A stretch of 5,721 bases of DNA from Anaerolineae bacterium (GTDB lineage: Bacteria; Chloroflexota; Anaerolineae; J102): positions 1-5,721 of the forward strand of contig JALSPL010000011.1 of assembly GCA_026985975.1 (NCBI GenBank), read 5' to 3'. A program made the position numbers and the translations under genes. Under the pieces are notes generated by a model, which was not told where the DNA came from, did not search any database, and saw only the letters and a list, made by a program, of their open reading frames with translations. Below, one piece after another: positions 1 through 5,674 of the stretch. The first letter of the stretch is position 1, and each line of letters begins with the position of its first letter.

Positions 1-522
1 CTTGCCGGAGGCTGGCAGCAGCGGCTGGCCCTGGCCGCGGCCATTTTGCATCAGCCAGAGTTGCTGTTCCTGGACGAGCCCACCGCGGGCGTGGATCCGG
101 TCAGTCGGCGGGCGTTCTGGCGCTTGTTGTATCAGTTGGCCGCGCAGCAGACCACGATTTTCGTCACCACGCATTATATGGATGAGGCCGAGCAGTGCCA
201 CCGCCTGGCGTTCATCCACCGGGGCAAGCTCATCGCCATGGGCCCGCCCGGGCGGATCAAACGGGAGCGGATGCAGGGGCAGGTGGTGGAGATCATCTGT
301 GAGCGGCCTCAGGCGGGCGTGCGGGCGTTGCGCCAGGCAGGGATCCCAGAGGTGGCGCTGTATGGCAAACGCATTCACGCGGCCGGGCCGGGGCTGGAAG
401 GGCGCTTAAGCGCCCTTGAAAGCCTGCTTAAGCAGGCTGGGGCCGGACCGCAGACCTTACGCATCATCCCCCCATCACTCGAAGACGTATTTATCGCAAA
501 TGTCAAAGAAAGTAACCAGTAA
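1..522 (+). CDS. ABC exporter ATP-binding protein, YbhF/DrrA-like (5' end missing)
   Basis: ATPase subunit of an ABC exporter, which hydrolyses ATP in the cytoplasm to drive transport through a membrane permease. The reading frame is open from base 1, so only the last 173 codons are present; Walker A and the Q-loop lie outside the window. Visible motifs, numbered from the window edge: ABC signature LAGGWQQRLALA (1-12, LSGG variant with Ala for Ser), Walker B LLFLDEP with catalytic Glu26, D-loop AGVDP (29-33), H-loop His58 in TTHYMDEAE, and a C-terminal tail ending near PSLEDVFI. The GGW-QRLALA signature and the HYMDEAEQCHRL stretch resemble the second nucleotide-binding domain of YbhF, so the complete protein may carry two such domains; this cannot be seen here. 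The stop codon falls inside a heptamer repeat and overlaps the next gene by 23 bases, which indicates a shared transcript. An internal TTG at 46 is in frame but would discard the signature motif and is not the start. Confidence 0.95.
   Translation, partial: LAGGWQQRLALAAAILHQPELLFLDEPTAGVDPVSRRAFWRLLYQLAAQQTTIFVTTHYMDEAEQCHRLAFIHRGKLIAMGPPGRIKRERMQGQVVEIICERPQAGVRALRQAGIPEVALYGKRIHAAGPGLEGRLSALESLLKQAGAGPQTLRIIPPSLEDVFIANVKESNQ
398..417. repeat. Perfect 20-bp palindrome centred on CTTAAG (first of a pair)
   Basis: The sequence AAGGGCGCTTAAGCGCCCTT is a perfect inverted repeat. As RNA it can fold into an 8-bp GC-rich stem with a TTAA loop. It lies inside the 3' part of the ATPase gene, where it encodes residues around EGRLSALE, and it is followed three bases later by a second palindrome with the same core. 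Confidence 0.85.
421..438. repeat. Perfect 18-bp palindrome centred on CTTAAG (second of a pair)
   Basis: The sequence AGCCTGCTTAAGCAGGCT is a perfect inverted repeat that can form a 7-bp stem with a TTAA loop. Its centre is 22 bp from the centre of the preceding palindrome. The arms differ in sequence from those of the first one, and only the CTTAAG core and the symmetry are shared. Confidence 0.85.
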
Positions 523-1834
523 TCAGTATTCAGTCATCAGTATTTTGCTGCTATTCCTGTTGCTGGCGGGTTGCGCACCCGGCGGCAGCGGACAAGAGGC
601 GGGCCCCAGGCGCTTCACCGGCTTTCTTGAGAGCGAGCAGGTCATCGTCGCGTCTGAAATCAGCGGACGCATCGTAGACCTGACCGCGGCCGAGGGCGAT
701 GCGGTGCAGGCGGGCCAGACCATCGCCCGCCTGGATGACAGCCTGATCCGGCTGCAACTGGCCAGTGCAGACGCAGATGTGGCCGCGGCCGAAGCCCGGC
801 TGGCCCAGCTTCGGGCGGCGGTGCGACCCGAAGACATCGCCCTGGCCGAGGCGCGGCTGGCCCAGGCCCAGGTTGCGCTGGACGCGGCCGAAACGACGCT
901 ACAAGACGCCATCCGCCTGCGTGACAACCCCCAGGACCTGGATGTGCAGATCGCCCAGGCCCAGGCCGCGCTGACCGAGGCCCGCGCCCATGCGGAAGCC
1001 GCCAGACATCAAGCTCGGGCCGCTGATCTGGAAGCGCAGATGTGGGGACAAATCGTCCGGGATATGGAATCTGGCCAAACAGTCACCTTGCCCGATGGCA
1101 CGATCATCACCGTCGATACGCCGCCCGAAAAACGCCAGCAGGCCAATCTGCAATGGAATCTGGCCAGTCAGAAAGCGTGGCAGGCGTGGCAGCAATCGGC
1201 TCAGGCCGACGCCGCCGCCCAACAGGCGCTGGTCGCGTTGAATGATCTGAAGAAACAGCGGGAAGATCGACAGCAGGCCGAGGCCCAGGTCGTCGCCGCG
1301 ACCAACGCTCGGGATCAGGCCCGGGCCGGGGTCGAGCAGGCTCAGGCGGCGCTGGATGCGGTGAGGGCCGGGCCAAGTGATGAACAGATCGCAGCAGCCG
1401 AGGCGGCTGTGCAGCAAGCCAAAGCCGCCCGCGAGGCCCAGGCGATTCAATTGGATAAAACCATCATCAGAGCCCCCGACGACGGCATTGTCTCCGCCCG
1501 CTATTTCTCCGCTGGCGAGATCATCGGGCCGGGCCAGCGCCTGCTCAGCATCAGCCGCCCCCATAGCGTGACCATCACCATCTACGTCCCCGCCGGCATG
1601 ATCGACGCCATCGCCATGGGGGACGCCTACCCACTGCAGGTGGAAAGCGCACCGCATAAGCAGTATCAGGCCCGGGTCAGCGCCATCTCGGACGAGCCCG
1701 AGTTCACCATGCGTCAATCGCAGAACGTGGCCGAACGCGCCGCGGTGGTCTATGCCGTCACCCTGCGGGTGGAGGCTCCCGACGACCTGCTGCGCCCCGG
1801 TCTCCCCGCCGATATTCTCATCGAAGCGAGATAG
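500..1834 (+). CDS. HlyD-family membrane fusion protein, predicted lipoprotein (YbhG-like adaptor)
   Basis: Periplasmic/extracytoplasmic adaptor of an exporter, 444 residues. The chosen ATG gives a proper lipoprotein signal: Lys3-Lys4, hydrophobic core 12-22, lipobox LAGC with Cys25. An in-frame ATG at 416 would add 28 polar residues before this signal and is rejected. No good Shine-Dalgarno precedes 500, so translation is probably coupled to the overlapping ATPase gene. Order of parts: first half of the lipoyl domain (about 46-80, VIVASEISGRI and EGDAVQAGQ), a long Ala/Gln/Glu-rich coiled-coil hairpin (about 82-316) interrupted by a non-helical segment at 189-211, second lipoyl half (317-353, TIIRAPDDGIV), beta-barrel (about 354-400), and a membrane-proximal part with the family motif QNVAERAAVVYAVTLRV and LRPGLPADI near the end. 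The EFT...QNV..R...VYAV pattern is typical of YbhG-like adaptors. The substrate cannot be inferred. It is probably a paralogue of the following gene. Confidence 0.93.
   Translation: MSKKVTSNQYSVISILLLFLLLAGCAPGGSGQEAGPRRFTGFLESEQVIVASEISGRIVDLTAAEGDAVQAGQTIARLDDSLIRLQLASADADVAAAEARLAQLRAAVRPEDIALAEARLAQAQVALDAAETTLQDAIRLRDNPQDLDVQIAQAQAALTEARAHAEAARHQARAADLEAQMWGQIVRDMESGQTVTLPDGTIITVDTPPEKRQQANLQWNLASQKAWQAWQQSAQADAAAQQALVALNDLKKQREDRQQAEAQVVAATNARDQARAGVEQAQAALDAVRAGPSDEQIAAAEAAVQQAKAAREAQAIQLDKTIIRAPDDGIVSARYFSAGEIIGPGQRLLSISRPHSVTITIYVPAGMIDAIAMGDAYPLQVESAPHKQYQARVSAISDEPEFTMRQSQNVAERAAVVYAVTLRVEAPDDLLRPGLPADILIEAR
513..540 (+). repeat. Degenerate heptamer tandem repeat, four copies, at a gene overlap
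   Basis: Four head-to-tail 7-bp units are visible: TAACCAG (513-519), TAATCAG (520-526), TATTCAG (527-533) and TCATCAG (534-540), followed by a partial TATT. The second unit provides the TAA stop of the ATPase gene. In the adaptor frame the array encodes part of the N-terminus, including NQYSVIS (residues 8-14), which corresponds to three units. Degenerate heptamer repeats of this kind are known from intergenic regions of large bacterial genomes; here the array lies inside coding sequence. Confidence 0.75.
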
Positions 1835-1837
1835 CTT

Positions 1838-3166
1838 ATGAAAAAACGACTCTCGATTCTCATCCCCATTCTCCTGGCCGCCCTCGTTCTTTTCGCCGCC
1901 GCTTTGCTGCTGATTCCCGAGCAGACGGCCAACGCCTGGCGGCAATTGGGGCTGCCGCAGGAGCCCTTAACGCGACTGGAGATGCTGACGGGCCGCGCGG
2001 TCGCGCCGCAAGAAACCCGGCTCTACGGCGCGCTGGAGGCCCGCACCAATCATGTGATGAGCGAACTGCCGGGCCGGGCCGCGGCCGTGCTGGTCAAGGA
2101 GGGCGACCAGGTGGAGGCGGGCCAGCCTCTCATCCGCCTGGACGCCAGTGATGTGCAGGCGCAAATTGCGGCCGCAGAGGAGGCTGTATCCGCAGCCGAA
2201 GCGGCCCGCGACGCTGCGGCGGCGCCCCCCGACGAGACAGTGAAAAACCTGGCCGACGAGGCGGTGGCCGCGGCCCGCACCGATGTGCAAAACGCCCGGC
2301 GAACGCTGGAGCACGCCCGGGAGATGCTGGAAAACCCCCTGGCCATCCAATCCCAAATCGACCAGACCGCGGCGCTCATCTCTGTGGCGAAAGCCAATGT
2401 GGAGGCGGCGGAAGCAGGCGTTCAACAGACCCAGGCGCTCATCGATGACGCCAAAACCGATGGCTCGATGCAGGGAAAATATAAAGTTCAAAGCTTGCAG
2501 GAACAGAAAGCAGCAGCCGAAGCGGAATTGAAAGCGGCCCAGGCCCGGCTCAACGGTCTCTATCGCACCCTGGCCCTGTTGAAAAAATGGCGGGATGACC
2601 CCATCACACTGGCGGCCAATGTGCATCAGGCCGAAAGCCAGGTGAAGCTGGCCGAGGCGGCGTTGAAAGTGGCGCAGGCGCAGCGGGACGCCAAAACAGC
2701 GCCGCCCCAACCCGAGACGGTGGCGGTGGCCGAAGCGAACGTGCAGAAAGCCCGGGCCGCTCTGGACCTGGCCCGCTGGCAGGAGGGCAAATTGACCATC
2801 AGCGCCCCCATTTCGGGCCAGGTGCAAGCCAAAATGCTGGAGGCGGGCGAGGTGGTGCGGCCGGGCCTGCCGCTGCTCACCATTGCCGACACATCGAAGA
2901 TGGAAGTCTGGGCTTATGTATCGAGCCAGGATTTACATCGCGTGCACCTGAACGATGAGCTGCCGGTGGCGGTGCTGGCTTTGCCGGGCCGACCATTCAC
3001 GGGCCAGGTGTTCTTCATCGCATCCGCGGCCCAATTTCGCCCCGCCAACGTACTCAACCCCGATGATCGCGGGGACATGGTTTTCCAGATCAAACTCTAT
3101 CTCGACAACGGCGACGGCCAACTCAAACCGGGCATGCCCGCAGATGTGATCCTGCCCGAAGGATGA
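1838..3166 (+). CDS. HlyD-family membrane fusion protein, membrane-anchored adaptor
   Basis: Second adaptor of the same operon, 442 residues, starting 3 bases after the stop of the first. The ATG is followed by MKKR and one hydrophobic helix (about 7-27), so this protein is anchored by a membrane segment and has no lipobox cysteine. Domains: first lipoyl half (about 68-103, with KEGDQVEAGQPLIRLD), a long coiled-coil hairpin (about 104-314) with a short Gly/Asp-containing break near 204-213, second lipoyl half (315-350, LTISAPISGQV and EAGEVVRPGLPLLTI), beta-barrel (351-400), and a C-terminal part ending in KPGMPADVILPE. The layout and segments such as LENPLAIQSQIDQTAALI parallel LRDNPQDLDVQIAQAQAAL in the upstream adaptor, suggesting an old tandem duplication that has diverged. 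No strong Shine-Dalgarno is seen (only GAAGCGAG upstream), so coupled translation is likely. It is the last gene of the operon, ahead of a terminator. Confidence 0.93.
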   Translation: MKKRLSILIPILLAALVLFAAALLLIPEQTANAWRQLGLPQEPLTRLEMLTGRAVAPQETRLYGALEARTNHVMSELPGRAAAVLVKEGDQVEAGQPLIRLDASDVQAQIAAAEEAVSAAEAARDAAAAPPDETVKNLADEAVAAARTDVQNARRTLEHAREMLENPLAIQSQIDQTAALISVAKANVEAAEAGVQQTQALIDDAKTDGSMQGKYKVQSLQEQKAAAEAELKAAQARLNGLYRTLALLKKWRDDPITLAANVHQAESQVKLAEAALKVAQAQRDAKTAPPQPETVAVAEANVQKARAALDLARWQEGKLTISAPISGQVQAKMLEAGEVVRPGLPLLTIADTSKMEVWAYVSSQDLHRVHLNDELPVAVLALPGRPFTGQVFFIASAAQFRPANVLNPDDRGDMVFQIKLYLDNGDGQLKPGMPADVILPEG

Positions 3167-3202
3167 CGAAGCGGATGAAAAGCCATCGTTTTTGCTGCAC
3201 GC

Positions 3203-3228
3203 TCTTTTCAGGAGAGCCGCTGAAAGGA
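3203..3228 (+). other. Hairpin next to the terminator
   Basis: TCTTTTCAG (3203-3211) can pair with CTGAAAGGA (3220-3228), with one G-T pair and an 8-base loop. It sits directly before the nested terminator. No T-run follows it, so it may protect the operon mRNA 3' end or be incidental. Confidence 0.4.
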
Positions 3229-3273
3229 CGCAAAAAATAGCCGGGCAGCGGTCTGCCGCCCGGCCATTTTGCG
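3229..3273. terminator. Nested inverted repeat, probable bidirectional terminator
   Basis: Outer arms CGCAAAA (3229-3235) and TTTTGCG (3267-3273) enclose inner arms GCCGGGC (3240-3246) and GCCCGGC (3258-3264). The structure is a GC-rich stem followed by a T-run on the + strand and, because of the A-run on the other side, also on the - strand. Its position between two convergent genes (adaptor stop 3166, protease stop 3299) fits termination from both directions. The T-run is short (four on +, six on the - strand), so efficiency is uncertain. Confidence 0.7.
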
Positions 3274-3298
3274 ATGTCCATCAGCGCACATTGGCGCG

Positions 3299-5371
3299 TC
3301 AAGGGTGCAGGTCGAGATCTCCCAGGTAGAAATCGTCGAACCAGATGCTGCCGGAAGCGCCCTCTTCCACATACAGGCGCAGACTGACGGCAATGGTCTC
3401 GGGATCGAACTCGAAATCGGTCTCCGCTCCCACTTTCAGCTCATCCAGCGTCTGCCAGATGGCGGAGGAGAAGGTCTGGGTGATGGGCAGGGTCATTTCG
3501 CCCAGAAAATCGCCATCTTCATCCCACTGTTCGAAGGCGAGGCCCGGCTCCATGCCCGGCGTCATCATCACATCGCCGCTGAGCTGGAATTCATGGGTGA
3601 TATCCAGAGGGATTTGATCGGATTCCCAGTAGCCGCAGTCGCCAAACATGCAGGGGCCGATGACCAGTGAGGAGGAGCCGTCGCTGGCTTCGTCATGAGT
3701 CCAGGCAGTTCCGCCGCCGCTGCTGTTCCAGCCGGCGGGCCCGCCGCCAAAGAAGCCGCCGCCTTCTTCGAAGGAAGGATTGGGAAGCAGGTTGGGAGGC
3801 GTGGCGGTGGGTTGGGGCGTCGCCGTGGGCGTGGCGGTGGGCTGAGGCGTCGCCGTGGGCTGTGACGTGGGCGTCGCCGTTGGCTGTGACGTCGGGGTCG
3901 CCGTAGGCGTGGCTGTGGGCGTAGCCGTCGGTTGGGCCGTGGCTGTGGGCGTGGCGGTGGGTTGCGAAGTCGGCGTGGCGGTGGGCGTCGCCGTGGGCTG
4001 CGACGTCGAGGTCGCCGTAGGCGTGGCAGTGGGCTGCGAAGTCGGCGTGGGGGTGGGGGCGTTGCTCCCCGCCACGGCATTGCCTGCATTCACCCGGCCA
4101 GCGCCCAGTTTTCCGACGTAGTCGGGGTTTTTGCCATCGATGTCATCGCTGGCGTCTTGCAAGCGCTGGGCGATCTGGTCGGGCTTCCAGTCGGGGTGCA
4201 CGGCCTTGACCAGTGCGGCCACGCCCGCGGTCAGGGGACTGGCCATGGATGTGCCGCTCATGTAATCATAATCCTGCTTGAGCCCGTTGTCATTCATTTT
4301 GACATGGTAGGTGGGCGTGGTGGAGAGGATGGAAACGCCCGGAGAGGAAATGTCCACCCAATCGCCGTAATTGGAGAAAGAAGCCTTTTGATCCTGATTG
4401 TCGGTAGCCGCCACCGCCAGCACATGCTCATTGGCCGCAGGATATGAGGGGCTCTCGCTATCGTCGTTGCCCGCTGCTGCCACCACCAACACGTCGTGAT
4501 CATAAGCGTAGTTGATGGCGTCGCGCATGGCGTCGCTGTCGCTGCTTCCGCCCAGACTGAGATTGATGATGTCAGCGTTGTGATCAACAGCATGGGTGAC
4601 GCCCTTGGCTACGGTGTACATGGAGGTGCTGCCCTTACCATCGGGGAAGACTTTGACGGGCATGATGCTGGTGCGCCAGCCGGCGCCGGCCACGCCTTCA
4701 TCGTTATTGCCGATAGCCCCGACAATGCCCGCCACATGCGTGCCATGCCCGTAAGTGTCGGAGGGATCGTCATCGTCCTCGCCGTAATCGTACCAGGTGT
4801 CGCGCGGGGTGAGATTATCCTGCAGATCAGGATGGCGCAGATCAACGCCCGTATCCACGATGGCCACCACAATGCTGCGGCTGCCCTGGGTCGTATCCCA
4901 GGCCCGGGGGCTATCGATCTTCTCATGCGCCCACTGATCGGAATATCGGGGATCGTTGGGCCGGGTCTCGAACAGCTCCACCAGCAGGTCTGGCTCGATA
5001 AAACGGGCGTTCAGCATGGCCTGCATCTGCGCCTGAACATCCAGATTGGGAACGCCCTGCGGGAAATAAACGCGATAAATATCCAACTGCGGGATTGTAT
5101 CCTGCACCTGGCCGCCGAAGTTCTGACTGAGGATCATTTCCATCCACATGGAGGAGGCGCCCTCGGGCATGCCGATAATCAGCGTGTCTGGATCATCCAC
5201 GGCGATACTGCCGGTGGGGCCGGTCTGCATGAAGGGCAGGAAGATGGTCTGTCCTGAACCGTCGCTATCGGCTCGCGAGACCGCGCCCCCTGTAACCAGC
5301 AGGGCGGCAAACAGGATGAATAGAAGCGTGAGGGTGATGAAGCGTCGTTGAGGGGTTGCGAATAATGACAT
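3299..5371 (-). CDS. Secreted thermitase-like subtilisin-family serine protease (S8) with PT-rich linker and C-terminal jelly-roll-like domain
   Basis: Extracellular endopeptidase of the subtilase family, 690 residues. The start is fixed by an AAAAGGAG ribosome binding site six bases upstream. Signal peptide: Arg9-Arg10, hydrophobic 11-27, likely cut after Ala34 (SRA). A propeptide-like region (about 55-135) follows. The catalytic domain (about 138-436) begins with NDPRYSDQW and PRAWD as in thermitase. It has the full triad: Asp173 (AIVDTG), His209 (GHGTHVAG) and Ser375 (GTSMASP), with oxyanion Asn302 (AAAGND). The motif after Ser reads SPLTAG instead of the common SPHVAG. Next come an 88-residue Pro/Thr/Ala/Ser/Gln linker (438-525) and a C-terminal domain (about 529-690) that opens with NPSFE and closes with WFDDFYLG, typical of galactose-binding or carbohydrate-binding jelly-roll modules. 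Cys574 and Cys579, the only cysteines, may form a disulfide there. It is convergent to the exporter operon, so a functional link is not indicated. Likely role: digestion of external protein, possibly while bound to a surface or polysaccharide. Confidence 0.95.
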   Translation of the reverse strand: MSLFATPQRRFITLTLLFILFAALLVTGGAVSRADSDGSGQTIFLPFMQTGPTGSIAVDDPDTLIIGMPEGASSMWMEMILSQNFGGQVQDTIPQLDIYRVYFPQGVPNLDVQAQMQAMLNARFIEPDLLVELFETRPNDPRYSDQWAHEKIDSPRAWDTTQGSRSIVVAIVDTGVDLRHPDLQDNLTPRDTWYDYGEDDDDPSDTYGHGTHVAGIVGAIGNNDEGVAGAGWRTSIMPVKVFPDGKGSTSMYTVAKGVTHAVDHNADIINLSLGGSSDSDAMRDAINYAYDHDVLVVAAAGNDDSESPSYPAANEHVLAVAATDNQDQKASFSNYGDWVDISSPGVSILSTTPTYHVKMNDNGLKQDYDYMSGTSMASPLTAGVAALVKAVHPDWKPDQIAQRLQDASDDIDGKNPDYVGKLGAGRVNAGNAVAGSNAPTPTPTSQPTATPTATSTSQPTATPTATPTSQPTATPTATAQPTATPTATPTATPTSQPTATPTSQPTATPQPTATPTATPQPTATPPNLLPNPSFEEGGGFFGGGPAGWNSSGGGTAWTHDEASDGSSSLVIGPCMFGDCGYWESDQIPLDITHEFQLSGDVMMTPGMEPGLAFEQWDEDGDFLGEMTLPITQTFSSAIWQTLDELKVGAETDFEFDPETIAVSLRLYVEEGASGSIWFDDFYLGDLDLHP
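3797..4060 (-). repeat. Low-complexity repeat encoding the Pro-Thr-Ala-Thr linker of the protease
   Basis: About 264 bases built from short imperfect units (GTGGGCGTGGCG-like and GTGGGCTGCGACGTCG-like on the + strand) encode repeated PTATPTAT and SQPTATPT blocks. It separates the catalytic domain from the C-terminal module. Such linkers are extended and often glycosylated, and the DNA is prone to gain or loss of units. Confidence 0.9.
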
Positions 5372-5377
5372 GGGATG

Positions 5378-5385
5378 CTCCTTTT
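5378..5385 (-). promoter_or_regulatory. Strong ribosome binding site of the protease gene
   Basis: On the - strand AAAAGGAG is followed by six bases and the ATG at 5371. It decides the protease start and contrasts with the weak sites of both adaptor genes. Confidence 0.85.
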
Positions 5386-5392
5386 GAGTAAT

Positions 5393-5422
5393 ATTTTTCT
5401 GAACCTGTTATGAGGCGTTCAA
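5393..5422 (-). promoter_or_regulatory. Possible sigma-70-like promoter of the protease gene
   Basis: On the - strand TTGAAC (5422-5417) and AAAAAT (5398-5393) are separated by 18 bases. The -35 is a good match, the -10 only partial (4 of 6). The -35 overlaps one arm of a TGAAC/GTTCA inverted repeat (5400-5404 and 5417-5421), which could be an operator. It would give a very short leader that still contains the ribosome binding site. The evidence is weak. Confidence 0.25.
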
Positions 5423-5495
5423 GGCCCGCCAAACCAATAACATCGGAGAAAGGAAAGTGTTACAGAGAATTTTGGCTCTACTGAAAAAGTCTGAG

Positions 5496-5514
5496 CTCAC
5501 GCAGAGGCGCTAAG
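5496..5514. repeat. Possible remnant of a CGCAGAGGCG-type dispersed repeat
   Basis: CTCACGCAGAGGCGCTAAG resembles one unit of the CGCAGAGGCGCAGAG repeats scattered in intergenic DNA of many large bacterial genomes. Only a single unit is present, so the assignment rests on resemblance alone. Confidence 0.3.
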
Positions 5515-5533
5515 TAAATTACTTTCCTTTCTT

Positions 5534-5674
5534 GCCGCAGGATGGCCCCCCTCAATCCCCCCGCAAGCGGGGGGAAGATTGTCAGAAAACCCAAAGGGAA
5601 AGGCAACGGAAAGTTTTTGTTGCCCGAAAACCTCCTCCCCCGATCGCGGGAGAGGCCGGGAGGGGGCCTGCGGC
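5534..5674. mobile_element. 141-bp inverted-repeat element, REPIN/MITE-like
   Basis: The ends GCCGCAGG (5534-5541) and CCTGCGGC (5667-5674) are perfect inverted repeats. Just inside them, GGCCCCCCTC (5544-5553) matches the reverse complement of GGGAGGGGGCC (5658-5668) closely. Each half contains its own G/C palindrome: CCCCCCGC-AA-GCGGGGGG (5557-5574) within a larger hairpin bounded by CAATC and GATTG (5553-5581), and an imperfect one around CTCCCCCGATCGCGGGAG (5634-5651). The centre carries GGCAAC/GTTGCC arms (5602-5607, 5619-5624). Two inverted REP-like palindromes around a short spacer is the layout of REPIN elements. No transposase or clear target duplication is visible. Open frames through it (such as a minus-strand one over 5497-5679) are repeat-derived and not counted as genes. 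Confidence 0.6.

Noticed and set aside
416..499. Upstream in-frame ATG as start of the lipoprotein adaptor
   Set aside because: It would place 28 polar residues before the signal sequence and destroy the lipoprotein signal. The ATG at 500 gives a normal KK n-region and lipobox.
899..1945. Long minus-strand open frame (348 codons) opposite the first adaptor gene
   Set aside because: Composition is a GC-bias shadow of the Ala/Gln-rich adaptor frame. It shows no recognisable domain and covers two well-supported genes on the other strand.
1967..2827. Minus-strand open frame (286 codons) opposite the second adaptor gene
   Set aside because: Same reason: it mirrors the codon pattern of the coiled-coil region and has no family motifs.
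3174..3193. GATG/CATC hairpin followed by T5 just after the second adaptor gene
   Set aside because: The stem is only four base pairs. The nested repeat at 3229-3273 is a much better terminator.
3855..4121. Plus-strand frame made of VGVAVGCDVG repeats
   Set aside because: It is the antisense reading of the PT-rich linker repeat and not a separate repetitive protein.
4496..5257. Plus-strand open frame (253 codons) opposite the protease
   Set aside because: The protease on the other strand has a complete catalytic triad and strong ribosome binding site; this frame has neither motifs nor a credible start.
5471..5490. TTTGGCTCTACTGAAAAAGT as a possible insertion-sequence end
   Set aside because: It vaguely resembles terminal inverted repeats of some IS families, but no partner end, transposase or target duplication is visible.
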